From NCBI GenBank assembly GCA_050084985.1, contig JBITNC010000001.1, positions 144,894,001-144,958,000 of the forward strand: DNA of 64,000 bases. The letters run 5' to 3'. A model generated the notes under the pieces. It searched no databases. It saw nothing but the letters and a program-made list of their open reading frames with translations, and was not told the origin of the DNA. A program made the position numbers and the translations under genes. The DNA comes from Nageia nagi (taxonomy: Eukaryota > Pinophyta). This document shows, one piece after another, positions 11,564 to 25,169 of this stretch; within the stretch, counting starts at the first letter, position 1, and each line of letters opens with the position of its first letter.

Positions 11564-13056
11564 ATCCTTATTAATATTCATCATATTATGTGGGTACCCA
11601 TAAAGGGTACATTGATACAATAGGCTACTTTTACTATGGCTAAGATGGAGGATCAGTGCTACTAGTTGATAGGGGTGAGATACTACCAGTAGCAGAAGAA
11701 GGATGTGCCCCTTCATGATACATTATAAATTCCCCCAGGGGAGGTTTAATTTATGAGACACTTAAAAATATATATAGTTATTCTTATTGACACAATCCTA
11801 TGTACCTATAAGAACCATGAGTTCTTCCATACTAGATTTATTTCCATAGTCTGAGGGATATGCCTTCACAGGGAGAGGTATGCATGGGTACCTTATATAT
11901 TGGCTATGTTATACAAAGATATTTAAATTGTTTTCTCTATGAATAATGGAGGAAATATTGTTTCCCACTCATTTATTCTTCAAGCTTGGGCATATGATCA
12001 TATCAATGTAGCTCACATAAATCTTCCCATAGTGACATGAATAGATATGCCTCACTAGTTTCGGTGGTAGATAATGCAATGAGTAGGTGTGACACAAGGA
12101 TTTAAGCAATTTTAAATATTATTGGACCTTTTGGATGAGAATGATTTAGTCTAGGATCCCTATTTTGACTTGGTAGTGTGGAAGGAATCATATGATGAAT
12201 TTTCATGAAGCATGACTCCATGTCATATCTAAGGTCACAGGCAAGTGATCAAGTATTATCATATGGATCAAGCGCTAAGGAATTGTAACATCATGTAGGA
12301 TGTACCTATGTTGAGGGTTTGGTTGATTGTGGCTAGGTACTATTGATATTGAGTGATTCCACCATGGTTCATGGTTATACTAGCATGGAGTGCAAAGTAG
12401 ATCACACTGAAGGACCATGCCCCCAGGGTGCCCATGCCTTTTCATCAACATACTCTAAAGTACCAGCAATGGTGGGACATAATGAGGCCTATCCCATTAG
12501 GTATCGAGTATGATAAGGGTGATGAGGAAGAGGAAGAGGAAGAGGGGGATGAGGAGGAGATAAATATGGTAGGAGAGAAGCCTATGGATGTGGGAAATGC
12601 TCCACTACCTACTTGAATAAAAAACCCATATATGCCATCCTCATCAAGATTTATGGCTCCCTTAAAGGATACCTCAAGTATACTTAGACTCTAGGGATTT
12701 AGTTTATATACCTAGTTTTTGAGGAGGAAAATTGATAATAAACTATTTGTGACATAGGATTGGATACTCAGATAGTAATACTATAAGCATAGGTGGTGAG
12801 CCTACAGTTGCAGCTGAAGGATCAAGATGACCAGATAGGTGTCCTATAGGGAAAGATAGAGGCACTATAGACACTACCACATGTGATGTAGCATTAGAAG
12901 TTAAAGAGGCTCCATGAACTAATCACATTGAAGGAAAATCAACTCCTTAATTTTAGAAAGACATTAGTAGCTATATCTACTAGTCAATCGAGGTCTAGGT
13001 CTAGGAGTAGGACCTGAGATTCATCCGTAGGTTAGAGTTCCCATGGGGGGAACTAG

Positions 13057-14269
<1,213 letters not shown>

Positions 14270-16209
14270 GTAAGTCTTGGATTATATTTTTGAGATGGAA
14301 ACACTCTTTTGTGGCATGATCGGCTCTCCTATGGAAATGAGGTGTGCCTAGTAACCTTGAGGTTTAATGCAGGGGGGCTCTTTTATTTGTGGATGACATA
14401 TCAATTTAATGGATACTAAGGCATCCAAATCCTCATCAATATCCTTGTGAAAATTAGTATACTACCTAAATGAATTTCTAGGTTTCTAAACTTCTATATC
14501 ACCATGATTGACATGAGATATCATTTTGAATTCAAGCTTATGGTGATGGGTCTTTATAAATATTTCAAGATAAGCATAGGTTTGAACTAAAGTTGGTTTC
14601 ATGTGGGCTAAGGGTTCATTAAAGGCTTTGTGATGGGCCTCTTTACTAATCATTTCAATTATTAGTTTGTCATATGGGTAATCCTAAAAATCTATTGAGC
14701 CTACAAGATGGCAACAAGGCTTTGAAAAGTACATGCTTTTATTCTTTAGTAAGTATTTGGACTTGGTTGGCTATTTTAGACCACTCAATAATGAAATCAC
14801 TAATAAGTTGACCTTGTTTCTATTTTAGGTTATACATGTCTAAAGGAGATGGTTCTTGTGTTATGAAAAAATTATATCAATTCAAGAAAGCTTTAACAAC
14901 ATCATCAAAATATGTAATACTTTCATTATGTATATTAGTAAACCATAAGAATGATTTATATTTTAATATAAGAGAATATAATTTAACCAACAAGTCATCA
15001 TCATTTTCAAATGAAACATACTTTAAGTGATACCTTTGCAAATGTATTCTAGGATTAGAGTGACCATCAAACATAGTAAATGTTACATGTTGATAATACC
15101 TTATTTGGAAGATGTGATGGAAAAAGGGGTTTCACTACCTCTTGTAACCATAGGTGCAAACATATTGATGCACACCATGATGGAATCCTTTTATTTCTTT
15201 AACTGTATTAGTTCTTACAATGCACCATCTGGAGGTGCATGTGGTAATGGTATACTAGTATTTATGTATTTTTCTTTGGATAAACTTGCAAATAAATCAA
15301 AATAATAAAAAAAATTTCTTTTTATAAATTTCTTACCAAATTGTTGACCAACTCTATTTGACATTCCAGGTTAGCACCCTTATATTCCAAATTAAGCTTC
15401 AAAAACTCTAGTTTTCTCTTTAGGATATCAAATTTTGCATCTAATCAACTTGTTATCCACTTCATACCAAATGTAATTGTTGTATCAAATTCATCCATTC
15501 ATGATTTAGGGATAGATGGCCTTTGAAGTTCTTCATCTTTAGAGATATCAACTAGGTCTTCTTTATCAATGTTATCTTTGAACTCTTCATCATAGTTGAG
15601 AGGTACCTATGGAATGAAAAACCTTAGGATTAGGAAAGGAATGACATGATTTTTATTAGGGTAAGTATTAAGGGTTTGATTTGGAATTCGAGGTTAGGGA
15701 ACAACATCAAGGATGGGAAACTGTAATGGAGGAATTTAAGAAGGTTTGAAGTATTTGCAAGCCTATTGAAAGGGAGTTAAGTTCATATCCTATTTGGTTT
15801 CTTAGATCATATGCCACTATTTGGTATATTTGGGATCAGAATATAGGTAGAACCTAGGAGGTTCTTAACTTTGGTATCAACCTCTTGTAATGTTTAAGCA
15901 AGAAAAGGAAGATATTCTTTTGCAACTAACAATTTTTGACCTTGAGGGATAAATAAAATTTTATTAAAGTACCTCTCAAACATTAGAAGAGAACTCATCA
16001 ATATATTCATGATTATTTTCTTCTTCTTTTTAAGTTGCATGGCTATAATCTTTTGGAGAACTATCATATTCATCATGTAGGTGTAGTCTTTGTACTCTTT
16101 CATTTTGTCTTCTAGGCACATTGGCATAATTCTTACATGCCCTATTCTTCTTTGGTTGTACAATAAGACATTAAAAATTTTAATGATCTATAGTAATAGG
16201 TGTATCCAT
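14270..16209 (-). pseudogene. Tat-like gag of the gag+PMD element
   Basis: Starts at an ATG at 16209 (MDTPITIDH) about 100 bases inside the primer site. The N-terminal part has a coiled-coil-like stretch (FDILKRKLEFLKLNLEYK, near 15400). The capsid core at 15074-14877 reads FDGHSNPRIHLQRYHLKYV, then DDDLLVKLYSLILKYKSFLW and ESITYFDDVVKAFL. A zinc-knuckle-like HFHRRADHATKECFHLKNII follows at about 14341-14273, then QDL. The C/HxxH-x4-H-x4-C pattern plus 'IxDL' is characteristic of the Tat/Athila branch rather than the usual CCHC. Multiple stops and shifts. It converges on the PMD gene and is not followed by protease or RT. Confidence 0.72.
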
Positions 16210-16298
16210 TTTTAAAAGACTTAAAATGAAAGATTAGTCCCATCTAAAACCCAAGGGTTTCAATGCAATTAGTGAAGGATAATACGATATATCAAAAA

Positions 16299-16316
16299 GA
16301 AGTCAAGTTCACCAAT
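16299..16316 (-). promoter_or_regulatory. primer-binding site of the gag+PMD element
   Basis: Minus strand reads ATTGGTGAACTTGACTT directly after the 5' LTR. The element at 35 kb has TTTGGTGAACCCGATGTG at the same position, so the two share a primer site despite diverged LTRs. The tRNA was not identified. Confidence 0.65.
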
Positions 16317-17011
16317 TATTTTAACCAAATTAATAATTATTAGGATTATTTATAGAATAATTAAATTTACTAATTAACTATGAATAATAGGAAATCAATT
16401 ATATGAAAATGACCTAATTGACCTTGACCTATCAAAACTAGATTTACAAAAGATTCAAATTTGTACTTTACCTATAATGATGAATAGAGGTGAAATTCAA
16501 TTGAAAGATGATGAATGATGAGCTTTCCCAAAACATAGAGCAAAAAATCTAGACTCAACCCATTGGTAGTGCTAGAAACCTAGTGATAATGCCTAGTTAT
16601 TATTCCAAAATACCTCACCCTTTCGCTTGATATCTTTGTCCTACCTTTGATTCACCAAATCTCAATTGCAAAGGGATGAAATATCATAGGAATGAAAAGA
16701 TCAAAGTATAAAAAAATACAAATATGATAAGTGATATTTAGAAACACTAATCAAGATTAAAACAAGTATATTACCACCTATCAAGGATTCAAGATTATGT
16801 CATGTCATGTCATACCTTTGATCATGCACAACCCCTCCACCTTTATAAGCGACAAGTCTAGTGCTAAGGATCCTCCAATCTGTTATTACAAAACATAAAG
16901 GTATAAGAGAGTGCATATGGAAAAGAGTATTTATTTAATAAATTAAATAAATTATTTCAAATACATAAAAAATATTTTAATTCAATTAAAATTCTTTTTT
17001 AGGTGTTAACA
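16317..17011 (-). repeat. 5' LTR (right copy) of the gag+PMD element
   Basis: Partner of 6556-7271. Plus-strand edges are TATTTTAACCAAA and AGGTGTTAACA, with CATTC immediately outside at 17012-17016. Confidence 0.85.
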
Positions 17012-17016
17012 CATTC

Positions 17017-19302
17017 CATAAGCTTTTTTACTATATTTTGGGAGTATTCTTCTCCCAAAGCTATATAGGATTATATTCTTATTATTTTCAACATATTTAG
17101 TTATTTATTTTTTCCTCACCTCTCCTTCACTTGAGCATCCAACATGTTTTATTCCCAAATCAACTTTCTTTTATGTACTTGGAGTTACTTGGATGTCATT
17201 CTTAAGACATTATCATTATACCAAACATGAGTTTTGGATATGTGTAATTGGAGGTAGTTATGATATGGTGGTTTTAAACCATATATATTTAAGGTTTTAG
17301 TATCACTTTTTATGGTTTGATTTAAAACTATCCCCATAAAATCACTAAGAGATGAATTTAAACCATCCCTCAAAATATGCCCTAAAAAAGATGTAAAAGT
17401 GTGGGCAAGAAGAAACAAATGGATTATGCAAACAATTTTTATAAGGTTGTTTTTCACTACCCATATAAATCATAAGGAAGTATTTAAAAACTAATCCTTA
17501 AAATGAACTATATATATATATATATATCATACAGGGAAAATTAGAGGCAGGCACTTGGAAAGTTATCGATCATTTTGAGTTTCTCAAGTTTACTAAAGTG
17601 AGGGGAAGAGAAGAGGAGAGGAGCCACACTTGAATTTTATTTGAAATATTTTTCAAAGGCAAGGGGGTATAATGAATGAAACCTCACTCTCCTACATAAG
17701 AAAGTACCCTCAATCTCCTGCATAAGTAGGTACCCTTATGTAGGTACTTGGTGCATTTTAAAAGAAGATCTATGGGCATTATGAAGAAGTCCTAGAAATT
17801 CTTTAATGGAAGATTTAGAATTTTGTTCTAGTTACAAACATGGTCAATTACATTTCCCTTATGTGTTGGAGTCATGGAAGTGATTTTTCCTCCCCTAAAG
17901 GAACCAATATGAGTTCAAAGCTTATCAATATAGTATGCATAGATAAGAAAATTGGCAATGCATGTACAATGATTTACCCATGAATAATGCAATAATGCAA
18001 ACTCAATCCATTAAACTATTTTCATATTGCATCCATCAAATATGCCCACCTACCTACAACTATAACACATACAAGGTTTATGTTGTTAGGATTGGTCCCT
18101 AAGTGCTTCATTAGATATAAGAGTTTAAACGTACCCTTGTTGTATCTAGGAACTGAATATCCCCACATAATTTTAGCCTATAAAAGTATCATTTTGTATG
18201 AATTACATAAATCATTATCAAATAAAAACTTGCATTTCATGGACCTAAATATAAAAATATATCTTAAGAATCAACACATGAATATGTAGAGATGATGAGA
18301 TCATTTATGAGCAACATTGCATTACAAGTATGTTAATAATAAAATCATGTTTATTATATTTATTCATTATACATTGAATCATGACATGGCAACTATAGAT
18401 GCCTAAAATTGATTTCTTATTAATTAATAAATCATATTATAGATATCTCAAAAGAATAAATATTAATATTACAATAACTAAGGCTAATGTATTATCAAAG
18501 TGTTATATCTTATGCTAAGTTTAATGCTTTATCATTAACCATGATTGTATTTAGAAATATATTAGTATTGTAAAGTTTATATTTTATTGCTATATATTTC
18601 CCTTCACTCTCATTTGTCATTGTAGGTATAAATAGAGGATTTCAGTTTGACATAACCTATTAGATCTTTTTGATAGGTGGTTATCCATACATCATACTAT
18701 AATAATGTTATCTTATTGTCTTCATTGATCCTAATACAGCTAAATTCATAGTATGTGTGATGTTGGACAATTGCGACTATAATGTACATGTCATTATTCA
18801 TTGAGATCCAAAGTTAAAAATATAAAGGACATCAAGCATAGATCTAGGTCATTGAATATCCATATGGATTTATCCTAGATCACATCCAATCCTTCATGTA
18901 ATAAGTCACATCTTGAGGATTGCTTTGCTTCTCTATTAGGTGCAAACTTTCTTAGTGTTATTTATGTAGCCTTGATAAGTATCTTACATCTTAATACTTT
19001 TATATTTACTATATTTATTTATTTCAAATTATTATTTATATACTACATTTTGTTGAACCCAATTGATCTTAAAAAATCTAGAATTTGCATTCTATGGCAT
19101 CACTTCTTTCATAGTTATGAATATATTTACATTGCTAACTCTTCCTTTTCTTAATATTCTTAGAGTACTTGTTAGGAAAAGACATAAAATTATGGTTTGT
19201 TATGATTTTATTCCTAAAAAGTTTCTACCTTTATAAGAAGAACCTAAAATTTTAAGAAAATAAGATGAAGCATAAGAATTAACACAAATATTTTTGAACA
19301 AT
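17017..19302. other. intergenic stretch, nothing recognised
   Basis: No coding motif on either strand; the open frames at 17185-17457, 18080-18289 and 18972-19154 look like chance. A short (TA)n lies at 17510-17527. A TATA-like GTATAAATAGAGG at about 18625 may be a remnant LTR promoter, but no partner LTR was found. Confidence 0.4.
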
Positions 19303-22035
19303 TGTTTTATACCAAACCTTAGGTACAGGTTTTTTACATCCATCATAATACATAATAATGATATTATAAAACATACATGTTTATGCATACAATTATGTTT
19401 TCACAATGTGAGGACTAAGATGTACTTCATTTACATCCCATAATTATCATCATTAGAATGTCAATTTATTAATCCCATTTATTAGTATACTTCTATACAA
19501 GCATTTAATCTTTATCAAGACTTGTTGAAATTCTTTTTGATTCCTATGAGTTTACAACTAGACTAGATTTGCAAATTAAAGGCATTAATCTCCATTTTCA
19601 AATGTAGACTAGTATTTTGAATTTCAACAACTAATTAGTCCTCTAATCATAGTCATATCTATTGGACTCAGGGTACATACAAATTCTTATAATTGAAATT
19701 GATAATAGGATTATAAAAGGGTTTCTTTTTTGCATGGTGATCCTTCTCTGTGCATAAAGATTATCTTTTTTGCATAAGGGTCCACTTATCTGCATAACCC
19801 TAGATTTATCTACATAAGATTTATATCCATTGCATAGGGATAACTTTTTACCATATAAGGCATATTAAACCCCCTTAACATTATATTATACTGCATAATC
19901 TTCTAAAGGTCTGCATAATATTTATTTTCTCCGCATAAGGGTTTGATCATGAATCTTTGGCTTATGAAGGTAAGTAAATTATGAGAATACAAAAGTAATA
20001 TTCAAACTCAATTTCATCCCATTCTAATTTGGTTAACTAGGCTAAGTTGCAATATAACATATTTCACCATTCACTCCTTAGAGAAAGAGCCAAAGAGATT
20101 CACAACAATTTTAATGTAACAAAAAATGTCTAAGAATGTAGGTTGAATTCTAAACCTTTCAATGCCTAGCACTAAATTTCATAGTTTTTGGCCATTAGTT
20201 TATTAATTCTAAGATTTAGATGCATAATAAATTAGCCAAACCATCACATTTTATCACATCCAATGTTAACCATTCAAACTCTATGTAAATTTATAATGCA
20301 ATCTGATTTAAATATTAGAAAATGAACTCATAATATTAACATTGCATAATATCTAATATAATGTTTTCCACATAAAATGTATTTTTACAAACTTTTATCA
20401 AGTTTCCCAATAACATAATCAATCACAGACTAAACTTGACTATTTTGATAGTCTCAAAATACAACTATTTCAATAAAGTAATTCCAAAAACCATGCCATC
20501 ATCAAAATGGGTTGTATGGTTGGTTAATAAAAGAGTACCTCATAGCACAACTAAATGATAAGACAATATAAAGTACCTAGTTAATTCATTCTCCCTCCAA
20601 CTCTTGAAGGTTCATTTGCAACTAGTAATTATATAGAGTAGTGAGATTTCTTTAAATTCTCAATAAGGGAGAACCTCGAGTGCCTCTGCAAAAGTCATTA
20701 TTAGGATAAGCCATTTATGCATATAATATAGTGTTAAATATCACAAACTAACATTTTAAATAATATAGATGCAGATTAATCTACTAAGAAGAAAAGGATT
20801 TTTATACTTTAGAAATTCTCTCTCTCTCTAAAGGTTCTATGCTTCCTAATTCGACCCCTCTAGAATCCTTTGTAGGTCTTATGCACAAAGAAGTAAAATT
20901 TGGTTTATTTAATTAAATTCTATCTTCATTTGACCAAGTATTATTTCCAAAGTTATTCTATATTTTCTTTTAAAAATATTCAAATGCAATATTAATTCCA
21001 AACATATATGTTCTATAATGCTTTTCATGCTCAGAAGTAACCAAGTCATATGCTATGAAGAATGCAATAGGTAAATCCAAAAAAATATGTGCCCATAAAA
21101 TAATTCATAGCAAATTCATACATAATCCATTTAAAATGCACAAAGATTATCAATTTTGAATATCTCTATGTCAAATAATTTACCTACACTCAACTTAGCA
21201 TGTCATATGAGAGTTACTTAAGCATGAAATAGTTGAAACCCCAACCCATAGGTAAAATTTCACAACCAGGAAGCCACAATAAGGTGAAGACTCCATTCAC
21301 TACCTAGATACCCACTTCTAGAGTTTCTTTTAGTGAAAATAAGACTACTTCCTCAAATAGTGGTGCATTCCTCCATTAAGGTATACTAAACAAAAAATAT
21401 TCCACCCATGGTTGCCTAAAACTTGCCATTACCAAAGGAAACTCCATGGCTCCCTTTTAAATGTCTAGAAACTACATAGTAGAAAGATTTATATCATCAC
21501 ATAAGGTGAAATACCCTCTTAATCCCTTCATAGCCACTAAATAGAATGATAATGAATACAAGGTTTAGAAAACATCATATTTCCCTAAAAACTTGACTCC
21601 ACTCTCTAAAATGATGGTTGAGTACTTCTCTAGAAACAACATGCAATTGAAACCTTCAACATTCCTCCAAGAATATTCTAGCTAGTCGACCATCAAAAAC
21701 ATGAATGTGAAGAAGTATTTTAGGGTTTAACTCCCTCCTTTTCCATTGAATAGTGGATAACACACCATCTTGCATCCAAGATTACGTCAATGGTTTTCAC
21801 ATAGCTACTGATATTATTTGGAATGTTTGGATTAAATTTTAACAAGGAAACATTAATAATGTAAGGGGAATATTTTAAACACCATGTCACCTAACATAGA
21901 GTCCTATCCAATGATAACTTGAATCAAAGCTAGACCATGGAAATAAGCTATGTAATAATCATCAAATGAGTTAGAACGTTAATGATTAGAGAAGATAACA
22001 AAATCAAATATAGTAAAAGTAAGTTGTCCATGACA
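19303..22035 (-). repeat. 3' LTR (left copy) of the chromovirus
   Basis: Aligns by eye with 31513-34674 from TGTTTTATACCAAA/TGCTATATACCAAA through GTGAGGACTAAGATGTACTTCAT, CTTTGCATAAGG-like motifs, CACAGACTAAACTTGACTATTT and GAGTACTTCTC, to the TGACA end at 22035. Contains only a 13-base CT tract at about 20817-20829, where the partner has about 150 bases. Confidence 0.85.
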
Positions 22036-22050
22036 TACTCTCCCCCTTGG
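22036..22050 (-). promoter_or_regulatory. polypurine tract of the chromovirus
   Basis: Minus strand CCAAGGGGGAGAGTA lies directly before the TGTCATGGAC start of the 3' LTR, the usual position for plus-strand priming. Confidence 0.8.
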
Positions 22051-22101
22051 ATTAAACTCAGTTTCATAAGTTTGATTATTTTAGAGCCCATAATTAGGAA
22101 A

Positions 22102-22499
22102 CTATAGTTTCATATTTTTTACCTTCTCCCAAGTAGCATTATGTTCTAAACATTGATCCCATTGCACTAGGAACTCATCAATTTCATGATTCCTCAATGT
22201 TCTAGGATGATATTCTAGAATTTTAAGAAGTTTAACTTTAATGAAAAAAGATTCTATCATTTGTAGTTTGTCCACATACCAGACATGTGTTGGATCAAGA
22301 ACATTAGCCTTTAGAAAGGACACATGGAATACATTATGAATTTTAGATAGACTTATTGGAAGTTCAAATCTATAGGCCACTAAATTAACCTTCTATAGAA
22401 TTGGAAATGGACCAACAAACCTAGTTTCCAATTTGGATGTTTTGATCAAACTCTTACCAGGATTAACCCTTAGAAACACCTTATCACCAACCTAGAATT
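22102..22499 (-). pseudogene. integrase C-terminus and chromodomain of the chromovirus
   Basis: The upstream part reads VNPGKSLIKTSKLETRFVGP, the GPY/F-type module of gypsy integrases. It continues after one stop into MAYRFELPISLSKIHNVFHV-SFLK, the hallmark end of plant gypsy integrase. ILEYHPRTLRNHEIDEFLV-QWDQC...ATWE follows and is a recognisable chromodomain (ILxxxxRxLRNxxIxExLVxW...ATWE). Chromodomains steer integration toward particular chromatin. The reading frame ends about 65 bases before the LTR. One stop separates the GPY module from the chromodomain. Confidence 0.85.
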
Positions 22500-23460
22500 C
22501 TCATAGGGTTTGCTTGAGGCCAACCTAACTTTTACTCTTATCAAAATCTTCCTTCAATTTACATTAAATACTCTTGAGTTGATCTTCCATTTCTAACATT
22601 AATTTTAATCCAATGATAACTCTATCTTCTAAGTTGCTACAAGAAATAGGGTCCTACATCTTCACCCATAAAGAGCTTCAAAGGGGGCTATTCTAAATAT
22701 TTTTGGAATTAATTATTATATGTAAACTCCACTAAATGTAAATATTTTTTCCATTTGTTAGGGTTATTTATATAGTACATTTGACCATAAGACTCAAGAT
22801 GATAAGTTGTACTAAAGTCTGAGTTAGTTCCTTCTTCCTTATGAAGAGTTTACTAGAATTTTGAGGTGAACTTATTATCACAATTAGATACTATGTTCTC
22901 AAGAAAACCATGCAACCTAAACACCTCTTTCATAAATTTTTGGGAAACTAAAATCACATCATCTGAAGCATTCCTAGGAATAAAATGAGCCACCTTGATG
23001 AGTCTATCAACCATAAAAAAATGGAATAATGGTGAAATCTAGTCCTATACAAGCCTACTATGAAATCCATACTTATTAACTGTCATTTGTTAGATGGAAT
23101 TTCAAGTGGTTGTAAGCAACTAGCAAGTTTGATTATTTCAGTATTGACTTGCTAACACTCAAGACACCTAGCCACATACTCCACAATATCCTTTTTCATC
23201 CCATGCCAATAATATTGGTTATCATCATTTTATCACATTTTATTAACTCCATGATTTTTAGAAAATGGAGTGTGGTGAAACTCATACATTATTTCCTTCC
23301 TCAACTTCCTTTCTACATGTATGACAAATATGTCACCAAAGTACAATAGACCATCATCCTTGATTATGAAACCTTCTTACAATCCTTGATGAATTCTAAA
23401 TTTTTGGTTAATGTAAAAAATATCTTTAGTTTGATAGTGTAAAACTTGATCACTAAGATC
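22500..23460 (-). pseudogene. integrase zinc-binding and catalytic region
   Basis: The minus strand near 23220-23140 reads YYWHGMKKDIVEYVARCLEC, the HHCC region, followed by QVN. Near 23010-22860 it reads DRLIKV, FIPRNASDD, FMKEVFRLHGF and SNCDNKF, the catalytic core around the first and second acidic positions. IAPFEALYG followed by a stop and RCRT lies at about 22705-22655, matching the conserved PYEALYGRRCR motif. The frame is shifted in places and the stop within the last motif fits a single-base transition. Confidence 0.82.
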
Positions 23461-24700
23461 CTATTTATAGCTTAAAATTGACATTAAGGTATGTCTTTTT
23501 TTGTTGAGTGCATCAACCGCTTGTTTTCTTTATCTTTTATGTAATCTATTTGTAAGTCATATTCTAACAAAAAATCCATCCAATGCCTTTGCCTAGCATT
23601 CAATAAATGTTGAGTAAATAAATATTGCATACTATGATGATCAATTTTAAGGTAAAAGAGTTTTCCCAAAAGATAATATCACCACATTTTGAGTACATGC
23701 AAAATTATAGCTAATTCTAGATTATGTGTAGGATAGTTTCTTTCATAATCTTTGAGTTTGCAATGTTGAGAGTAAAGAAGGTTGATTCACACTTCTCATT
23801 CCAAATAAAAATTTTACACATTCAATAAAGTTGGGTTATGGGGTATGTTATTTTTGAGAAATCCTTTACAAATGTTCTATAATAACCAACAAGTCATGTG
23901 AAGCTGTAAATTTTAGCTACATTAGTTGGGGCAAGTTAATCCATTACCATCTCAATCTTTTGAGGATCCACAACCAATCCATTAGCTGAAATGATATGCC
24001 CAAGATAATGAACCTCTGAAGTAAAGAATTCACACTTGGATACTTTTCCATGCAACTAATTTCTTTGTAGAATTTTTAGAGTAAATTTTAGATGTAAAAT
24101 ATGTTCCTTTTCACTCTTGGAATAGATTAAAATATCATCTAGGAATACCAAAACAAATTTATTTAGATAACTTCTAAAGACACTATTCATTAAATTCATA
24201 AAGGTTATAGGAGCATTTATCAAACTAAAGCAAAAAATAATAAACTCATAATTTCCATAATGAGTTTTGAAGGTTATTTTGAAGGTATCTTCATATTTGG
24301 TCCTAAGTTGGTGGTATCCATATCTAAGATCTATTTAGGAGAATACACATGCATCCTAAAGCTGATCAAATAAATCATTTATTCTGGGAAGAGGGTACCT
24401 TTTTATGGTAAGTTTATTTAGCATTCTATAATCAATGTAGAGTATCATGGTGCCATCCTTTTTCTTGACAAAAATCACTAGAGCACCCCAAGGACACACA
24501 CTAGGCCTAATCAACCCTTTGTCAAGGAGTTCCTATAATTGCATTTTAAGTTAATGCATTTTAAAAGTAGTCATGCAATAAGAAATTTTATTTACTGGTT
24601 CATCCCTAAATAATATCAATTCAATAGAGAAGTTGAACTCCCTTTCTAGTGGCATACCAAGAAGTTCATATGGTTAAACATCCTTAAACTCATTAAGGAA
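23461..24700 (-). pseudogene. reverse transcriptase and RNase H of the chromovirus
   Basis: From the right: [17 protein letters not shown] and FVKKKDGT near 24560-24450, then DLRYGYHQLR (catalytic D) near 24330-24300. ITFKTHYGNYEF follows, then VLVFLDDILIYS (the xxDD box) near 24160-24125 and KCEFF...VHYLGHIIS near 24035-23985. RNase H extends to LFYLKIDHHSMQYLF...LNARQRHWMDFLLEYDLQI-DYI...KEN at 23669-23484, the classic end of plant gypsy RNase H. Stops are spread through the region. Confidence 0.9.
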
Positions 24701-24889
24701 TGGATACATCTTAAATGGATCTACATTATCATTTTGGTAATCTGAATGAACATAGATAGAAAAGAGTTGACACACTTTTTGATAGGTCAAGCAATTTTTA
24801 GGGCTAACAATGGATGAATGCATATATTTTTATTTATACCATGCATAATTACTTTTTCTCCATTCAATTTGACAACTTTTAAAGACCTA

Positions 24890-25165
24890 TCAGGTATAAT
24901 TTACCTTGGCTTTAACATGATGCAACCAATCCAAACCCAAAATAATTCCATAAGAAGTTAGAGAAACTATATGCAAATGAATTTTGTATTCAAATTCAAT
25001 TAAGGTTATTGAAACATCAAGCATAAAGTATCTAACTTTGCAAATTTTCTCAAATGTAAATTCAACATTCCAAGGTTCATGCATTACTTCAAGTTTTGTA
25101 GGCAGTTTATCAATTATATAAGAAGATATGAAGCCCTTTGTAGATCCACAATCTATCAAAATCAA
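24890..25165 (-). pseudogene. aspartic protease (retropepsin) of the chromovirus
   Basis: A 91-codon open stretch begins MILIDCGSTKGFIS, where DCGST stands for the active-site D-S/T-G motif. It contains the LxSYGIILGLDWL block that closes the retropepsin fold in plant gypsy elements (ILGMDWL). It lies between the gag zinc region and RT, as expected. The DCG variant is common in this group. Confidence 0.87.
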
Positions 25166-25169
25166 AACT

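Larger units (their letters stand above)
9804..11568 (+). mobile_element. TRIM-like non-autonomous LTR element, TSD ATCCT
   Basis: The 1755-bp element at 9809-11563 is flanked by ATCCT at 9804-9808 and 11564-11568. It has 240-bp LTRs, an exact initiator-Met primer site and a G-rich polypurine tract, but its 1.25-kb interior has no gag or pol motif. The two frames at 10396-10662 (+) and 10725-11006 (-) are unrecognised and probably chance. Both outer LTR ends have decayed by transition (TG to TA at 9809, CA to TA at 11562-11563); the inner ends remain TG and CA. Confidence 0.9.
9621..13056 (+). pseudogene. plant mobile domain (PMD) gene, antisense to its host element, split by a TRIM
   Basis: Reading one frame gives SDKRGWLEISRL, then FLTVLMEH and DDTNTFHLP (about 9640-9784), the PMD signature 'LxERWxxxTNTFHLPxGE'. 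The frame stops at the TRIM target site and resumes at 11569 with NIHHIMWVPIKGTL, the continuation of the same domain. RYAWVPYILAMLYKDI and QAWAYDHI follow near 11880-12005, then an acidic stretch (12520-12560). From about 12785 there is a leucine-rich coiled coil (LKRLHELITLKENQLLNF) and an SRSRSRSRT / SSHGG tail ending at 13056. PMD proteins include the Arabidopsis MAIN/MAIL nuclear proteins; a transposon-linked subgroup is known. Many stops. The 5' end is undefined. Confidence 0.72.
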
